Positions 35,218 to 43,984 of a DNA stretch of 64,000 nucleotides are shown piece after piece. Position 1 is the stretch's first letter. Each line of letters starts with the position of its first letter. Both the position numbers and the translations under genes were made by a program. A model generated the notes under the pieces. The model searched no databases. It saw only the letters and a list, made by a program, of their open reading frames with translations, and was not told where the DNA came from. This stretch comes from Sphingomonas sp. Leaf9 (GTDB taxonomy: Bacteria; Pseudomonadota; Alphaproteobacteria; Sphingomonadales; Sphingomonadaceae), in assembly GCF_001421355.1 (NCBI RefSeq), contig NZ_LMKC01000004.1, positions 432,597-496,596 of the forward strand, in the 5' to 3' direction.

Positions 35218-36111
35218 TCACCACAGCACGCCCTTGACCGGGGTCAGCGGCTCGGGGGCAGGATCACCGATCGCCTGCAACAGGTCGATCTCGATCGTCC
35301 GGCACATGCCGGTCAGCGGCAGGTCGTGAACGGTGTTGGCAAAGGGGTCGGCCAGATCCTCGCCGATCTGCAACACTGCAAGGAACATCAGCCCCGCCAA
35401 GCCCGATCCGAGCGGAGTCGCGATGCCCAGCGTCTCGACCAGCCCGATCGGCAGGACGACGCAGAACAGGCGGGTGAACAGCGACGGCAGGAAGCGATAT
35501 TGCACCGGCAGCGGCGTGTTTTTGATCCGCTCCATGCCGCCCTGCGCGTTGGCGATGTCGATCAGCACGCTTTCGAGGCTGGTCTGCTGGATGCTGTCGA
35601 TCCAGCCCTGCCGCCGCGCCTGGGCAATGCGCGAGCCGGTCCCGTCGAGCAGACCGTTGGCGACGTTGGTCCGGCCGAGCGGTTCGCCCGCCTCGTCGCG
35701 CGACAGGAAGCGATGCACCTCGTCCTTCGAATCGAGCCGGCGCAACTGGCAGCGCAGCGCATTCACATAAGCGATATGGCGCAGCACGATCGACCGCTTC
35801 AGATCGCGCTTCTGCCCCTCATCCTCCGGCCCGATGAAGGAGATCGACGCACGCGCCAGGTTGCGCGAGGCGTTGATCATCAGCCCCCACAGCGAGCGCG
35901 CTTCCCACCACCGGGCATAGGCCGAATTGACGCGGAAGCCGAGGAACAGCGCCAGCGCCGACCCGAACAGCGTCAGCGGCAGCGACGGCGCCTTGAACGG
36001 CAGGACGAAGTACACGATCGTCACGATCACGTCCCAGACGAACAGCGCGAGCGCCGGTTTCCAGACTTCGGCGACGATACGGGGCAGGCGGGGTGCGTCG
36101 GATACGATCAT
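35218..36111 (-). CDS. Bestrophin family (UPF0187) membrane channel protein
   Basis: A 297-aa inner-membrane protein with about four hydrophobic segments (ALALFVWDVIVTIVYFVL, LPLTLFGSALALFLGF, LFTRLFCVVLPIGLVE, GLAGLMFLAVLQIG). The conserved RVNSAYARWWEARSLWG and C-terminal IGEDLADPFANTVHDLPL match bacterial bestrophins, which form pentameric ion channels. Ion selectivity cannot be inferred. It is divergent from lysS. Confidence 0.92.
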   Translation of the reverse strand: MIVSDAPRLPRIVAEVWKPALALFVWDVIVTIVYFVLPFKAPSLPLTLFGSALALFLGFRVNSAYARWWEARSLWGLMINASRNLARASISFIGPEDEGQKRDLKRSIVLRHIAYVNALRCQLRRLDSKDEVHRFLSRDEAGEPLGRTNVANGLLDGTGSRIAQARRQGWIDSIQQTSLESVLIDIANAQGGMERIKNTPLPVQYRFLPSLFTRLFCVVLPIGLVETLGIATPLGSGLAGLMFLAVLQIGEDLADPFANTVHDLPLTGMCRTIEIDLLQAIGDPAPEPLTPVKGVLW

Positions 36112-36186
36112 CGCAACACGCTACGTCCAGCCATGCGAATGGTTGCATCGCAACCGGTGGAAATATCGCGGCCAACCGCGTATCTG

Positions 36187-37761
36187 ATGGCGATGACCGA
36201 CCCCACACTTCGCGATGCAGCATTGGTTTCAAAGGCTTGGCCGTATGAGGAGGCGCGCAAGCTGTTGAAACGCTATCCCGACGGCAAGCCCGGCGGTGTG
36301 CCGATCCTGTTCGAAACCGGCTATGGCCCGTCGGGCCTGCCGCATATCGGCACGTTCAACGAAGTGCTGCGCACGACGATGGTGCGCAAGGCGTTCATGG
36401 AATTGTCCGACCAGCCGACGCGGCTGATCGCGTTTTCGGACGATATGGACGGCCTGCGCAAGGTGCCGGACAATGTGCCGAACGGCGACATGCTGCGCGA
36501 ACATCTGGGCAAGCCGCTGAGTGAGATCCCCGATCCGTTCGGCACGCATGCCAGCTTCGCCGCGCACAACAACGCCCGGCTGCGCGCATTCCTCGACCAG
36601 TACGGCTTCGACTATGAGTTCGCGTCGTCGACCGATTATTATCGCGGGGGCCGGTTCGACGACGCGCTGAAGGGTGTGCTGCGCAACATGCAGGCGATCC
36701 TCGACATCATGTTGCCGACGCTGGGTGCCGAACGCCGCGCGACCTATTCGCCGGTGCTGCCGATCTCGCCGACCAGCGGCATCGTGCTGCAGGTCCCGGT
36801 CGAGGTGCTGGACGCGGACACCGGCATGGTCGCGTTCATGGACGGCGATACTCGTGTCGAACAATCGGTCCTGTCGGGCGGTGCCAAGCTGCAGTGGAAG
36901 GTCGACTGGGCGATGCGCTGGGCAGCGCTCGGCGTCGATTACGAGATGGCAGGCAAGGACCTGATCGATTCGGTCACCCAATCGTCGAAGATCGCCCGTG
37001 TGCTGGGCGCTCGCCCGCCCGAGGGCTTCAACTACGAGATGTTCCTCGACGAACATGGCCAAAAGATTTCGAAGTCGAAGGGCAACGGCCTCAGCCTCGA
37101 ACAATGGCTGACCTATGGCCCGCCCGAAAGCGTCGCCTTCTACGCCTATCGCGAACCGAAAAAGGCCAAGCAGCTGCATCTGGGCGTGATCCCGCGCGCG
37201 ATCGACGAATATTGGCAGTTCCGCGGCAATTATGCCGGTCAGCCGATCGAACAGCAGCTGGGCAACCCGGTCCACCACATCCATGGCGGCCCGCCGCCGG
37301 CCGAGACGCTACCGGTGACGTTCGGGCTGTTGCTCAACTTAGTCGGCGTGATGGGCGAGGCGACCAAGCCGCAGGTCTGGGGCTATCTGGCGAACTATGT
37401 CGAGGATGCCTCGGCCGAGCGGTATCCGGCGCTCGACGCGCTGATCGACCATGCGCTGGCCTATGTCCGCGACGTGGCCGACAAGCCCGAACGCCGCGCC
37501 CCGACCGAGATGGAGCGCGCCGCGCTCGAACGGCTCGATGCCGATCTGGCGGCGATGCCGGCGGATGCGAGTGCCGAGGATATCCAGAACGCGGTGTACG
37601 AGATCGGCAAGACCGCCGGGTTCGAAAGCTTACGCGACTGGTTCAAGGCTTGCTACGAAACGCTGCTCGGCACCGCGCAAGGCCCGCGCATGGGCAGCTT
37701 CATTGCGCTCTACGGCATCGACAACACGCGCAAGCTGATCGCCGAGGCGCTGGCGCGCTGA
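36187..37761 (+). CDS. lysS: Lysyl-tRNA synthetase, class I
   Basis: Charges tRNA-Lys. At 524 aa it is the class I type found in archaea and many alphaproteobacteria, not the class II enzyme of E. coli. The HIGH-type motif is GLPHIGTF (with GYGPSG before it) and the KMSKS-type loop is KISKSKGNG. A helical anticodon-binding C-terminus follows. The first of two in-frame ATGs (36187, 36193) is used; neither has a clear binding site and the second gives the family-like start MTDPTLRDAAL. Confidence 0.96.
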   Translation: MAMTDPTLRDAALVSKAWPYEEARKLLKRYPDGKPGGVPILFETGYGPSGLPHIGTFNEVLRTTMVRKAFMELSDQPTRLIAFSDDMDGLRKVPDNVPNGDMLREHLGKPLSEIPDPFGTHASFAAHNNARLRAFLDQYGFDYEFASSTDYYRGGRFDDALKGVLRNMQAILDIMLPTLGAERRATYSPVLPISPTSGIVLQVPVEVLDADTGMVAFMDGDTRVEQSVLSGGAKLQWKVDWAMRWAALGVDYEMAGKDLIDSVTQSSKIARVLGARPPEGFNYEMFLDEHGQKISKSKGNGLSLEQWLTYGPPESVAFYAYREPKKAKQLHLGVIPRAIDEYWQFRGNYAGQPIEQQLGNPVHHIHGGPPPAETLPVTFGLLLNLVGVMGEATKPQVWGYLANYVEDASAERYPALDALIDHALAYVRDVADKPERRAPTEMERAALERLDADLAAMPADASAEDIQNAVYEIGKTAGFESLRDWFKACYETLLGTAQGPRMGSFIALYGIDNTRKLIAEALAR

Positions 37762-37776
37762 CGCCCGCAAATGCGA

Positions 37777-37860
37777 CGTCACCCCGGGCTCGACCCGGGG
37801 TCCCGCTTCTTCTTCGGCGGCAAATAGAAAGCGGGACCCCGGATCAAGTCCGGGGTGACG
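37777..37860. repeat. Doubled family A palindrome after lysS
   Basis: Arms 37777-37808 and 37829-37860 are 32-base inverted copies with four mismatches. Each arm itself contains a family A hairpin (CACCCCGG .. CCGGGGT). The 20-base spacer is TC-rich. It could end lysS transcription. Confidence 0.85.
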
Positions 37861-37953
37861 GAGTGGTTGGGGTCAGGTCGGTACCGCCCCAAGCATCACC
37901 GCAGCGAAGGCCGGGGTGACGTTCGTGGCGAAGATAACGGGCAGCGTCGCGCC

Positions 37954-38817
37954 CTACTTCCGATCCTCGTAGAACTTCTTCACCACGTTCCACCCTTCCT
38001 CCGCCGTTTCGACGAAGGTGATGAGGTCGAGGTCGCGTTCCGAAATCACGCCTTCTTCGACCAGCGCGTCCCAGTTGACGACCCGGTCCCAGAATTCGCG
38101 GCCGTAGAACAGCACCGGGATCGGCTCGATCTTGCCGGTCTGGATCAGCGTCAGCAGCTCGAAGCTCTCGTCGAACGTGCCGAAGCCGCCGGGGAACACC
38201 GCCACTGCGCGGGCGCGCAGCAGGAAGTGCATCTTGCGCAGCGCGAAATAGTGGAACTGCATCGACAGCGCCGGGGTGACGTACGGATTGGGCGCCTGTT
38301 CGTGCGGCAGGACGATGTTCAGGCCGATCGATTCGGCGCCGGCTTCATTGGCGCCGCGATTGGCGGCTTCCATGATCGACGGGCCGCCGCCCGAACACAC
38401 GACGAAGTGGCGCTTTCCGTTGACGTCATCAGGGAACTGGCTGGCATGGAACGCGAGTTCGCGCGCCACGTCGTAATAATGCGACTTGGCGACGATGCGT
38501 TCGGCGATGGCGCGGGCTTTGTCGTCCTGCGCCAGCTCCAGCAGCATCTCGGCCTTTTCCGGTTCCGGAATCCGCGCCGAGCCGTAGATGACGAAGGTCG
38601 AGGCGATGTTCGCCTCGTCGAGCAGCAGCGAAGGCTTGAGCAGTTCGAGCTGGAACCGCACCGGGCGCAAATCCTCGCGCAGCAGGAATTCCATGTCCTG
38701 GAATGCCAGCCGATAGGCGGGGTGTTCGGTCTGGGGGGTCGACAGCTGCGCGCGGGCCGCTTCGGCTTCCTGCTTGGCCCCGCGGAACACGCGGGACGGT
38801 ACTTTTGTATCGGTCAT
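37954..38817 (-). CDS. LOG family protein (TIGR00730, possible cytokinin-activating phosphoribohydrolase)
   Basis: A 287-aa Rossmann-type protein. FVIYGSARIPEP opens the nucleotide-binding core, then VVCSGGGPSIMEAANRGA and the diagnostic ALRKMHFLLRARAVAVFPGGFGTFDE with PGGxGTxxE. Family members release the base from nucleoside monophosphates; the larger bacterial forms with an N-terminal extension of about 90 aa, as here, are less studied. ATG at 38817 is chosen because the open frame upstream runs into a repeat element. It is convergent with the doubled palindrome after lysS. Confidence 0.9.
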   Translation of the reverse strand: MTDTKVPSRVFRGAKQEAEAARAQLSTPQTEHPAYRLAFQDMEFLLREDLRPVRFQLELLKPSLLLDEANIASTFVIYGSARIPEPEKAEMLLELAQDDKARAIAERIVAKSHYYDVARELAFHASQFPDDVNGKRHFVVCSGGGPSIMEAANRGANEAGAESIGLNIVLPHEQAPNPYVTPALSMQFHYFALRKMHFLLRARAVAVFPGGFGTFDESFELLTLIQTGKIEPIPVLFYGREFWDRVVNWDALVEEGVISERDLDLITFVETAEEGWNVVKKFYEDRK

Positions 38818-38832
38818 AGGTGACAGGGTTGT

Positions 38833-39139
38833 AGGGTGCAGGCCCCTAAACGGCAATGGCCGTGATCGCCGTGGGAAGGCCGCTGGCAAGGAGCGTAGCG
38901 CAGACGCGTGGCGGCGCCACGCGCAAGCAAGCGACGCGGCTAGCGGTCTTCCCACGGCGACCGCGAAGCGGCGGGCCGAAGCTGATGCACGGCGGTGTCG
39001 GGGCACCCCGCAAAGTAGTACTTTGCGGGGACCCCGTCGCGCGGCGGTCACGATGCTGGTGCATCGCTCCCTCCTTGCTCCTATCCGTGCATCAGCTTCG
39101 GCTCCGTCCCGGCCGTTGCCATTTAGGGGCCTGCACCCT
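38833..39139. repeat. Nested inverted-repeat element of 307 bp
   Basis: Outer arms of 30 bases (38833-38862 and 39110-39139) are inverted copies with two mismatches. Inside are 19-base arms (38866-38884 / 38942-38960, one mismatch) enclosing a CGCGTGGC/GCCACGCG hairpin, and 17-base perfect arms (38976-38992 / 39085-39101) enclosing CCCCGCAAAGTA-G-TACTTTGCGGGG (39006-39030). The whole would fold as a closed stem with two long branches. It has no reading frame of its own and lies between the LOG gene and the extensin-like gene. It resembles a MITE or a structured RNA. Confidence 0.8.
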
Positions 39140-39173
39140 CAGCACGGCTTTTGGACGCGGCAAGCGGGATGCG

Positions 39174-39863
39174 TCAGCGGCAGAGCGGTCGTCCGCCCAT
39201 GTCGAAATGAAAGTGGTTGCGGTGCGCGGCGTTATAATCGGGGCCGAGCGTGGTGACGAAGCGCTTGCAGGCCGAACGGTGGACGATGCGCAGGAACTCA
39301 CGGATCTGCGGGTCCTCGCTGTTCCAGTCGCGCTCCAGCACGATCCGCCGCCCGTCGGCGAGGGTGAAGCCACCGATATCGACGGCGTTGGCAAGGCCAT
39401 GTTCGGACACCCGCCCGGCGGATCGCGGGCCGCCGCCGATGATGCCGCGACAGGCATAGGTGCCATAGCTGTCGATCTTCACCACCTCGCTGCCCAATAT
39501 CTGCCGCGCGGCGGGCCGCACGCCGTAGCGGACCCAGCCGACCAGCGCGCGCGCGGCGGGACAGCGGATCGCCTTCAGCCCGGCGACGGGCACGCCGATG
39601 TCGAGCAGCTGCACCGCGCCCAGCACGACGCAGCCCGACCCGTAATCGCGATCGGGCAACGGGCTGAAGCGGACCTCCGCCTTCGACAGATCGGCGAAGC
39701 ATTGCTGGGTGTCGCGCGGCGTCTGGCCCGGCAGCGTCACCGGGCCGGAAGGGCGCTGTGCGACGGGGCGGGGCGGCGGCGGCGCATCATCGCGGCGCTC
39801 GCCCCCGACACAGGCCGACAACAACAGCAACGACATCAGGATCGACCGGCGGAACGCAACCAT
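39174..39863 (-). CDS. Extensin-family lipoprotein
   Basis: A 229-aa protein with a lipoprotein signal (ILMSLLLLSAC, lipid-attached Cys) and a Pro-rich linker (DDAPPPPRP). The extensin-like C-terminal domain has conserved Cys residues (QQCFADL, SGCVVLG, IRCPAARAL, YACRGI), SEHGLANAVDIGGF and HRNHFHFDMG. The SEHGxAxAxDI and HxHxD elements recall LAS/VanY-type zinc peptidases, so peptidoglycan binding or cleavage is plausible. ATG at 39863 is used; GTG at 39881 is an alternative. Confidence 0.9.
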   Translation of the reverse strand: MVAFRRSILMSLLLLSACVGGERRDDAPPPPRPVAQRPSGPVTLPGQTPRDTQQCFADLSKAEVRFSPLPDRDYGSGCVVLGAVQLLDIGVPVAGLKAIRCPAARALVGWVRYGVRPAARQILGSEVVKIDSYGTYACRGIIGGGPRSAGRVSEHGLANAVDIGGFTLADGRRIVLERDWNSEDPQIREFLRIVHRSACKRFVTTLGPDYNAAHRNHFHFDMGGRPLCR

Positions 39864-39979
39864 CGACCGCGATCGTTCCACGCCGTTTCGCCGGCGACAA
39901 CCCGCCCTGCGCCCAGCCGTGCAATCGTTACGAACACTCCCTTTGGGGTAACCGCTGTCACGGGGGGATTGCTTGCACT

Positions 39980-40000
39980 AGTATATTTTGAATATGTACT
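39980..40000. promoter_or_regulatory. AT-rich imperfect palindrome upstream of gntR-like gene
   Basis: AGTATATTTTGAATATGTACT is an imperfect inverted repeat in an otherwise GC-rich gap, about 75 bases before the GntR-type start. It could be the autoregulatory operator overlapping a promoter. Based on symmetry and position only. Confidence 0.35.
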
Positions 40001-40075
40001 ACTTTCGGATGACCCGGTGACGGGCGACCTCTCCCCCGTGATCCGGTAACGGACCGCTTCGCAAAGGAATGCAGC

Positions 40076-40738
40076 GTGACCATCGTCGTTCGAACCCTGT
40101 CGGATCGCGTGTTCGAAATCGTCCGCGAACGGATCGTCAGCGGCGCGCTCCCCGAAACCGTGCCGATCCGGCAGGACGCATTGGCCAGCGAACTGGGCGT
40201 CAGCAAGATTCCGCTGCGCGAGGCGCTGGCCCGGCTGGAACAGGAAGGGCTGGTCGCCGGACAGGCCAATCGCGGCTATACCGTCCGCCCGATGTCGGCG
40301 TCGCAGGCCGAGGAAATCTACGAACTGCGCATCGCCGTCGAACCGAGTGCCGCCGCCTATGCCGCACGCCATGCCGACGACCGTTATCGTACGGCGGCGA
40401 TCGATTCGTTCGACCGGCTGCTGGACGGGCCCGAACACGACCTGCTGGACGCGGCGGCGCGCAATCGCGCCTTCCACGCTGCGTTGGTCGCGGCGGCCGG
40501 GCGCGACCTGACCATCGACCTGGTGCAGCGTCTGTCGGTGCTGGCCGAACGCTATGTCGTCGCGCATCTGCGCCCCGCCGGTCGCGGCAGCCGCGCGCAG
40601 GACGAACATCGCGCGTTGCTGGAGGCGTGGCTGGCGCGCGATGCCGATGCGGTGCAGACCATGCTGACCAGCCACCTGACCGCGACAATCGAGGATTTGC
40701 GCGGCGAATTCGCTGCCGCCGCCGCTGCCGCGGCCTGA
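40076..40738 (+). CDS. GntR-family transcriptional regulator (FCD type)
   Basis: A 220-aa repressor-type protein starting at GTG with AAAGGAA upstream. The winged helix covers residues about 5-70 (VFEIVRERIVSGALPE, LASELGVSKIPLREALARLEQEGLV). The all-helical FCD effector domain has metal or ligand residues in EIYELRIAVEPSAA, FHAALVAAA and DEHRALLEAW / MLTSHL. It is followed 43 bases on by a DUF4886 hydrolase gene on the same strand. The effector is unknown. Confidence 0.92.
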   Translation: MTIVVRTLSDRVFEIVRERIVSGALPETVPIRQDALASELGVSKIPLREALARLEQEGLVAGQANRGYTVRPMSASQAEEIYELRIAVEPSAAAYAARHADDRYRTAAIDSFDRLLDGPEHDLLDAAARNRAFHAALVAAAGRDLTIDLVQRLSVLAERYVVAHLRPAGRGSRAQDEHRALLEAWLARDADAVQTMLTSHLTATIEDLRGEFAAAAAAAA

Positions 40739-40781
40739 CGCCGGGGTGGGCGGCTTCGCGGCGATCCGGTATGGTGCCGCC

Positions 40782-41639
40782 ATGGTCCGCTTTCTCTCCG
40801 GCATCGCTGCCGTCCTGCTCGTCGCGGCGCCCGCCGCCGCGCGCGATATCCTGTTCATCGGCAACAGCTTCACCTTCGGCGCGGGATCGCCGGTCCAGCA
40901 GTATCGCCCCGACAGCGTTACCGACCTGAACCGCGAAGGCATTGGCGGCGTGCCGGCGCTGTTCCGCAGCTTTGCCGAACAGGCGGGGCTGGACTGGACC
41001 GTCTCGCTCGAGACGTCGCCGGGCAAGGACCTGGCGTTCCATTATGCGAACAAGCGCGCGGCGATCGACCGGCGCTGGGACGTGGTGATCCTGCAGGGCT
41101 ATTCGACGCTCGATGCCGATAATCCGGGCGACCCGACGCGCCACGGCATCGCCGCCGGGCAACTGGCCGCGCTGGTCCATGCGCGCAACCGGCAGGCGCA
41201 GGTCGAGCTGGTCGAAACCTGGTCGCGCGCCGACCTGACCTATCGCCCCGGCAGCCGCTGGTCGGGCAAGCCGATCGCGGCGATGGCCAATGACCTGGCC
41301 GCCGCGAACCGCCGGGTGGCGCGGACTACGCGCGGCATATCGGGCACCATCCCGGTCGGGTCGGCATGGAACCGGGCGATCGCGACCGGGATCGCCGATG
41401 CCAATCCCTATGACGGGATCGATCCGGGCAAGCTGGGGCTGTGGGCCGACGATCATTATCATGGCAGCGCGGCGGGCTATTATCTGGAGGCGCTGACCAT
41501 CTTCGGCCGGGTAACCCGGTACGACGTCCGCCGGCTGGGTGCGGGCGAGCGGTCGGCCGCCGATCTCGGGCTGACGGGGCAGCAGGCCGCCGCGTTGCAG
41601 CGGATCGCGTGGGAAACGCTGCGTCGTCGGAACCGCTGA
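40782..41639 (+). CDS. Secreted SGNH-type hydrolase-like protein (DUF4886)
   Basis: A 285-aa exported protein. The signal peptide (FLSGIAAVLLVAAPAAARD) leads directly into FIGNSFTFGAG, a block I-like GxSF motif with Ser29. DVVILQGYST and a C-terminal DDHYHGSAAGYYLEAL supply the Asp and His expected of a flavodoxin-like SGNH hydrolase. The family is annotated DUF4886; substrates are unknown. The stop overlaps the start of the following cytochrome gene as ATGA/TGATG, so the two are translationally coupled. ATG at 40782 begins the signal. Confidence 0.85.
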   Translation: MVRFLSGIAAVLLVAAPAAARDILFIGNSFTFGAGSPVQQYRPDSVTDLNREGIGGVPALFRSFAEQAGLDWTVSLETSPGKDLAFHYANKRAAIDRRWDVVILQGYSTLDADNPGDPTRHGIAAGQLAALVHARNRQAQVELVETWSRADLTYRPGSRWSGKPIAAMANDLAAANRRVARTTRGISGTIPVGSAWNRAIATGIADANPYDGIDPGKLGLWADDHYHGSAAGYYLEALTIFGRVTRYDVRRLGAGERSAADLGLTGQQAAALQRIAWETLRRRNR

Positions 41640-42070
41640 TGCGGGTCGTGCTGACGGGCCTGTGCCTGTTTCTTGCCGGCTGTGGCGGCGGGGATGCCGA
41701 CCGGGCCGATCGCCTGCGCCGCGCCGGGGCGAACCCCGACCTGACGGCCCTGCTGCGGGTCGCCGATGTCGATGCGGGGCGCCGCGCCTTTGGCCAGTGC
41801 GCCGCGTGCCACACGATCGGCGCGGGCGGGCAGTCGCTGGCCGGACCCAACCTCCACGGCATCCTGGGCCGCGCGGTCGCGAGCAACCCGCGTTTCGGCT
41901 ATACCCAGGCGCTGATCGACCATGGCGGGCGCTGGGACGCGGCGCGGATGGATGCGTGGCTGGCCGCGCCGATGCAGGTGGTGCCGGGCACACGCATGGC
42001 GTTTGCCGGGGTGCGCGATCCGATGGAGCGGGCTGACCTGATCGCCTATTTGCAATCGGCGGCGCGGTAG
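41639..42070 (+). CDS. Lipoprotein c-type cytochrome
   Basis: A 143-aa class I cytochrome c. The N-terminus is a lipoprotein signal (LTGLCLFLAGCGG, lipobox LAGC). The haem motif is CAACH in FGQCAACHTIGAGG, followed by GPNLHGILGRAVASNPRFGY and the distal Met ligand in TRMAFAG, as in the cytochrome c2/c550 type. It should sit on the periplasmic face of a membrane and shuttle electrons. It overlaps the DUF4886 hydrolase gene by one base and ends seven bases before the convergent ribA stop. Confidence 0.92.
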   Translation: MRVVLTGLCLFLAGCGGGDADRADRLRRAGANPDLTALLRVADVDAGRRAFGQCAACHTIGAGGQSLAGPNLHGILGRAVASNPRFGYTQALIDHGGRWDAARMDAWLAAPMQVVPGTRMAFAGVRDPMERADLIAYLQSAAR

Positions 42071-42077
42071 CCCGACC

Positions 42078-43139
42078 CTATAGCTGGTGCCCGGTACGGT
42101 CGCGCTTGGTTGCGAGATAGCGTTCGTTATGCGGGTTGGCTGGCAGCTGGTGCGCGACACGTTCGATCACGGTGATGCCGGTCGCTTCCAGCCCGGCGAC
42201 CTTGGCCGGGTTGTTGGTCAGCAGGCGCACCTGCCGCTGCCCCAGCAGCGACAACATTCGCCCGGCCACGCCGAAATCGCGCGCGTCGATCGCAAAGCCC
42301 AGCCGGGTATTGGCATCGACCGTATCGAACCCCTGGTCCTGCAACGCATAGGCGCGCAGCTTGTTGACGAGGCCAATCCCGCGCCCCTCTTGCCGCAGGT
42401 ACAGCAGGATGCCCCAGTTGGCGTCGGCAATCGCATGGATCGCCGCGTGCAGCTGCGGCCCGCAATCGCATTTCAGGCTGCCGAGCACGTCGCCGGTCAG
42501 GCATTCGCTGTGCAGCCGGACCAGTGGTGGCCGGCCATCGGGCTGGCCGATGACCAGCGCGACCTGCTCGCCCGCCGCATCGGGGGTGCGGAAGGCGACG
42601 ATTTCGCTGTGTTCGGCACCCGCCACCGGCAGCTTTGCGCGTGCGACGATCGTCAGCCGGTTCGCATCCTCATGCGCGTCGATCGCTGCCGGGGTGATCG
42701 TGACCTCGGCTCCCACACCGCCCGCGAAAAAGGCCGGTAGCAGCCCGGCGATCCGGGCGAGCCGCAGCGCGGCGGCGGCGGCGATGGGCGCAGGCGATTC
42801 TATCCCACGAAACGGCCCCTTCATCGGTGTCGCCAGATCGAGCTGCGGATCGGCCAGTGCGGTCGCGGCGGCGAAGTCGGTCCACGCCTCGCGCCGGATC
42901 GACACCGGCTGGTCGGGCTCGGCGGCGGCGCGCTGGTTGACGATGCGCAGCGTCTCCGCCCGCCCGAACGACAGCAGGATATGCGCCGCGCCCGCCGGGT
43001 CGAACCCCTTCAGCCGTTCGGCATCGGCCGTCTCGATCGGCAGCAGCGTCAGCGACGGCTCGCCGGGTGCGGCAATCGCGATCGCCCAGCCGCGCCGCAG
43101 CGCGTCGATCGCGCGGGCAACGTCGCGGGTCTCGCTCAA
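42078..43139 (-). CDS. ribA: GTP cyclohydrolase II with a degenerate RibB-like N-terminal domain
   Basis: First enzyme of riboflavin synthesis. Of 353 aa, residues about 150-353 are the GTP cyclohydrolase II domain: HSECLTGDVLGSLKCDCGPQL with zinc Cys, LRQEGRGIGLVNKLRAYALQ and RLLTNNPAKV. The N-terminal 150 aa resemble the DHBP synthase fold of RibBA but lack its acidic active-site motifs, so it is probably a single-function enzyme; other alphaproteobacteria have the same arrangement. Its ATG overlaps the xthA stop by four bases. Confidence 0.93.
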   Translation of the reverse strand: MSETRDVARAIDALRRGWAIAIAAPGEPSLTLLPIETADAERLKGFDPAGAAHILLSFGRAETLRIVNQRAAAEPDQPVSIRREAWTDFAAATALADPQLDLATPMKGPFRGIESPAPIAAAAALRLARIAGLLPAFFAGGVGAEVTITPAAIDAHEDANRLTIVARAKLPVAGAEHSEIVAFRTPDAAGEQVALVIGQPDGRPPLVRLHSECLTGDVLGSLKCDCGPQLHAAIHAIADANWGILLYLRQEGRGIGLVNKLRAYALQDQGFDTVDANTRLGFAIDARDFGVAGRMLSLLGQRQVRLLTNNPAKVAGLEATGITVIERVAHQLPANPHNERYLATKRDRTGHQL

Positions 43140-43930
43140 AATGCGAACTCGGTCACGATCGGGATATGGTCGCTGGGCTTCAGCCAGCTGCGGGCATCCT
43201 CATACACCCGGTGCGCGGTCGCCTTGGCCGCCACGTCGCGGCTGGCCCACATATGGTCGAGTCGCCGGCCGCGGTCGGACGCCGCCCAGTCCTTGGCGCG
43301 GTAGCTCCACCAGGTGAACAGCCGCGCCGGCGCCGGCACGAACTGCCGCCCGAGATCGACCCAGTCGTTCGCTGCCTGCAACCGGGCCAGCGCCGCGACC
43401 TCGACCGGCGTATGGCTGACGACGTCGAGCAGCTGCTTGTGGCTCCACACGTCGCTTTCGAGCGGCGCGATGTTGAAATCGCCGACCAGCAGCGTCGGGA
43501 TGCCCGACAGCCCCGCCGACCACGTCGTCATGCGTTCGATGAAATCCAGCTTCTGGCCGAATTTCGGATTCACCTCGCGGTCGGGTACATCGCCGCCCGC
43601 CGGGATATAGACGTTTTCGATCCGCAGCCCGTTCGCCAGCCGCACGCCGATATGCCGGGCCTCGCCATTGGCCTGCCAGTCGAGCCGGTCATCCTCGGCC
43701 AGCGGCACCTTCGACACGACCGCGACGCCGTGGTGCATCCGCTGCCCGTTGATCGCGATATGGGTATAGCCCAGCCGCCGCAGCGGATCGTGCGGGAAAT
43801 CCTGGTTCACGACCTTCGTTTCCTGCAGGCACAGCACGTCAGGCTGCGCCTCGCGCAGGAATTTCTCTACGATATCCATGCGGAAGCGGACGGAATTGAT
43901 GTTCCACGAAGCGACCGAAAGCGTGTCCAT
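43136..43930 (-). CDS. xthA: Exodeoxyribonuclease III
   Basis: AP endonuclease and 3' exonuclease of base-excision repair; 264 aa. MDTLSVASWNINSVRFR, the metal-binding LCLQETKV, LVGDFNIAP and the C-terminal SDHIPIVTEF match the family throughout. ATG at 43930 is chosen; the longer frame runs into a hairpin region. It lies downstream of lolA in the conserved alphaproteobacterial order and is coupled to ribA. Confidence 0.96.
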   Translation of the reverse strand: MDTLSVASWNINSVRFRMDIVEKFLREAQPDVLCLQETKVVNQDFPHDPLRRLGYTHIAINGQRMHHGVAVVSKVPLAEDDRLDWQANGEARHIGVRLANGLRIENVYIPAGGDVPDREVNPKFGQKLDFIERMTTWSAGLSGIPTLLVGDFNIAPLESDVWSHKQLLDVVSHTPVEVAALARLQAANDWVDLGRQFVPAPARLFTWWSYRAKDWAASDRGRRLDHMWASRDVAAKATAHRVYEDARSWLKPSDHIPIVTEFAF

Positions 43931-43984
43931 GGCCAACGCCTGTATCGTCGCAAACGCGGCGACGCCAGATAGCGCGCGATGCCG

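Noticed and set aside
38833..39139. Insertion sequence
   Set aside because: Although the ends are inverted repeats, there is no transposase frame inside and no visible target duplication, so it is listed as a repeat element only.
38856..40049. Long plus-strand frame through the nested repeat and the extensin-like gene
   Set aside because: It depends on translating the palindromic element and is antisense to a convincing lipoprotein gene.
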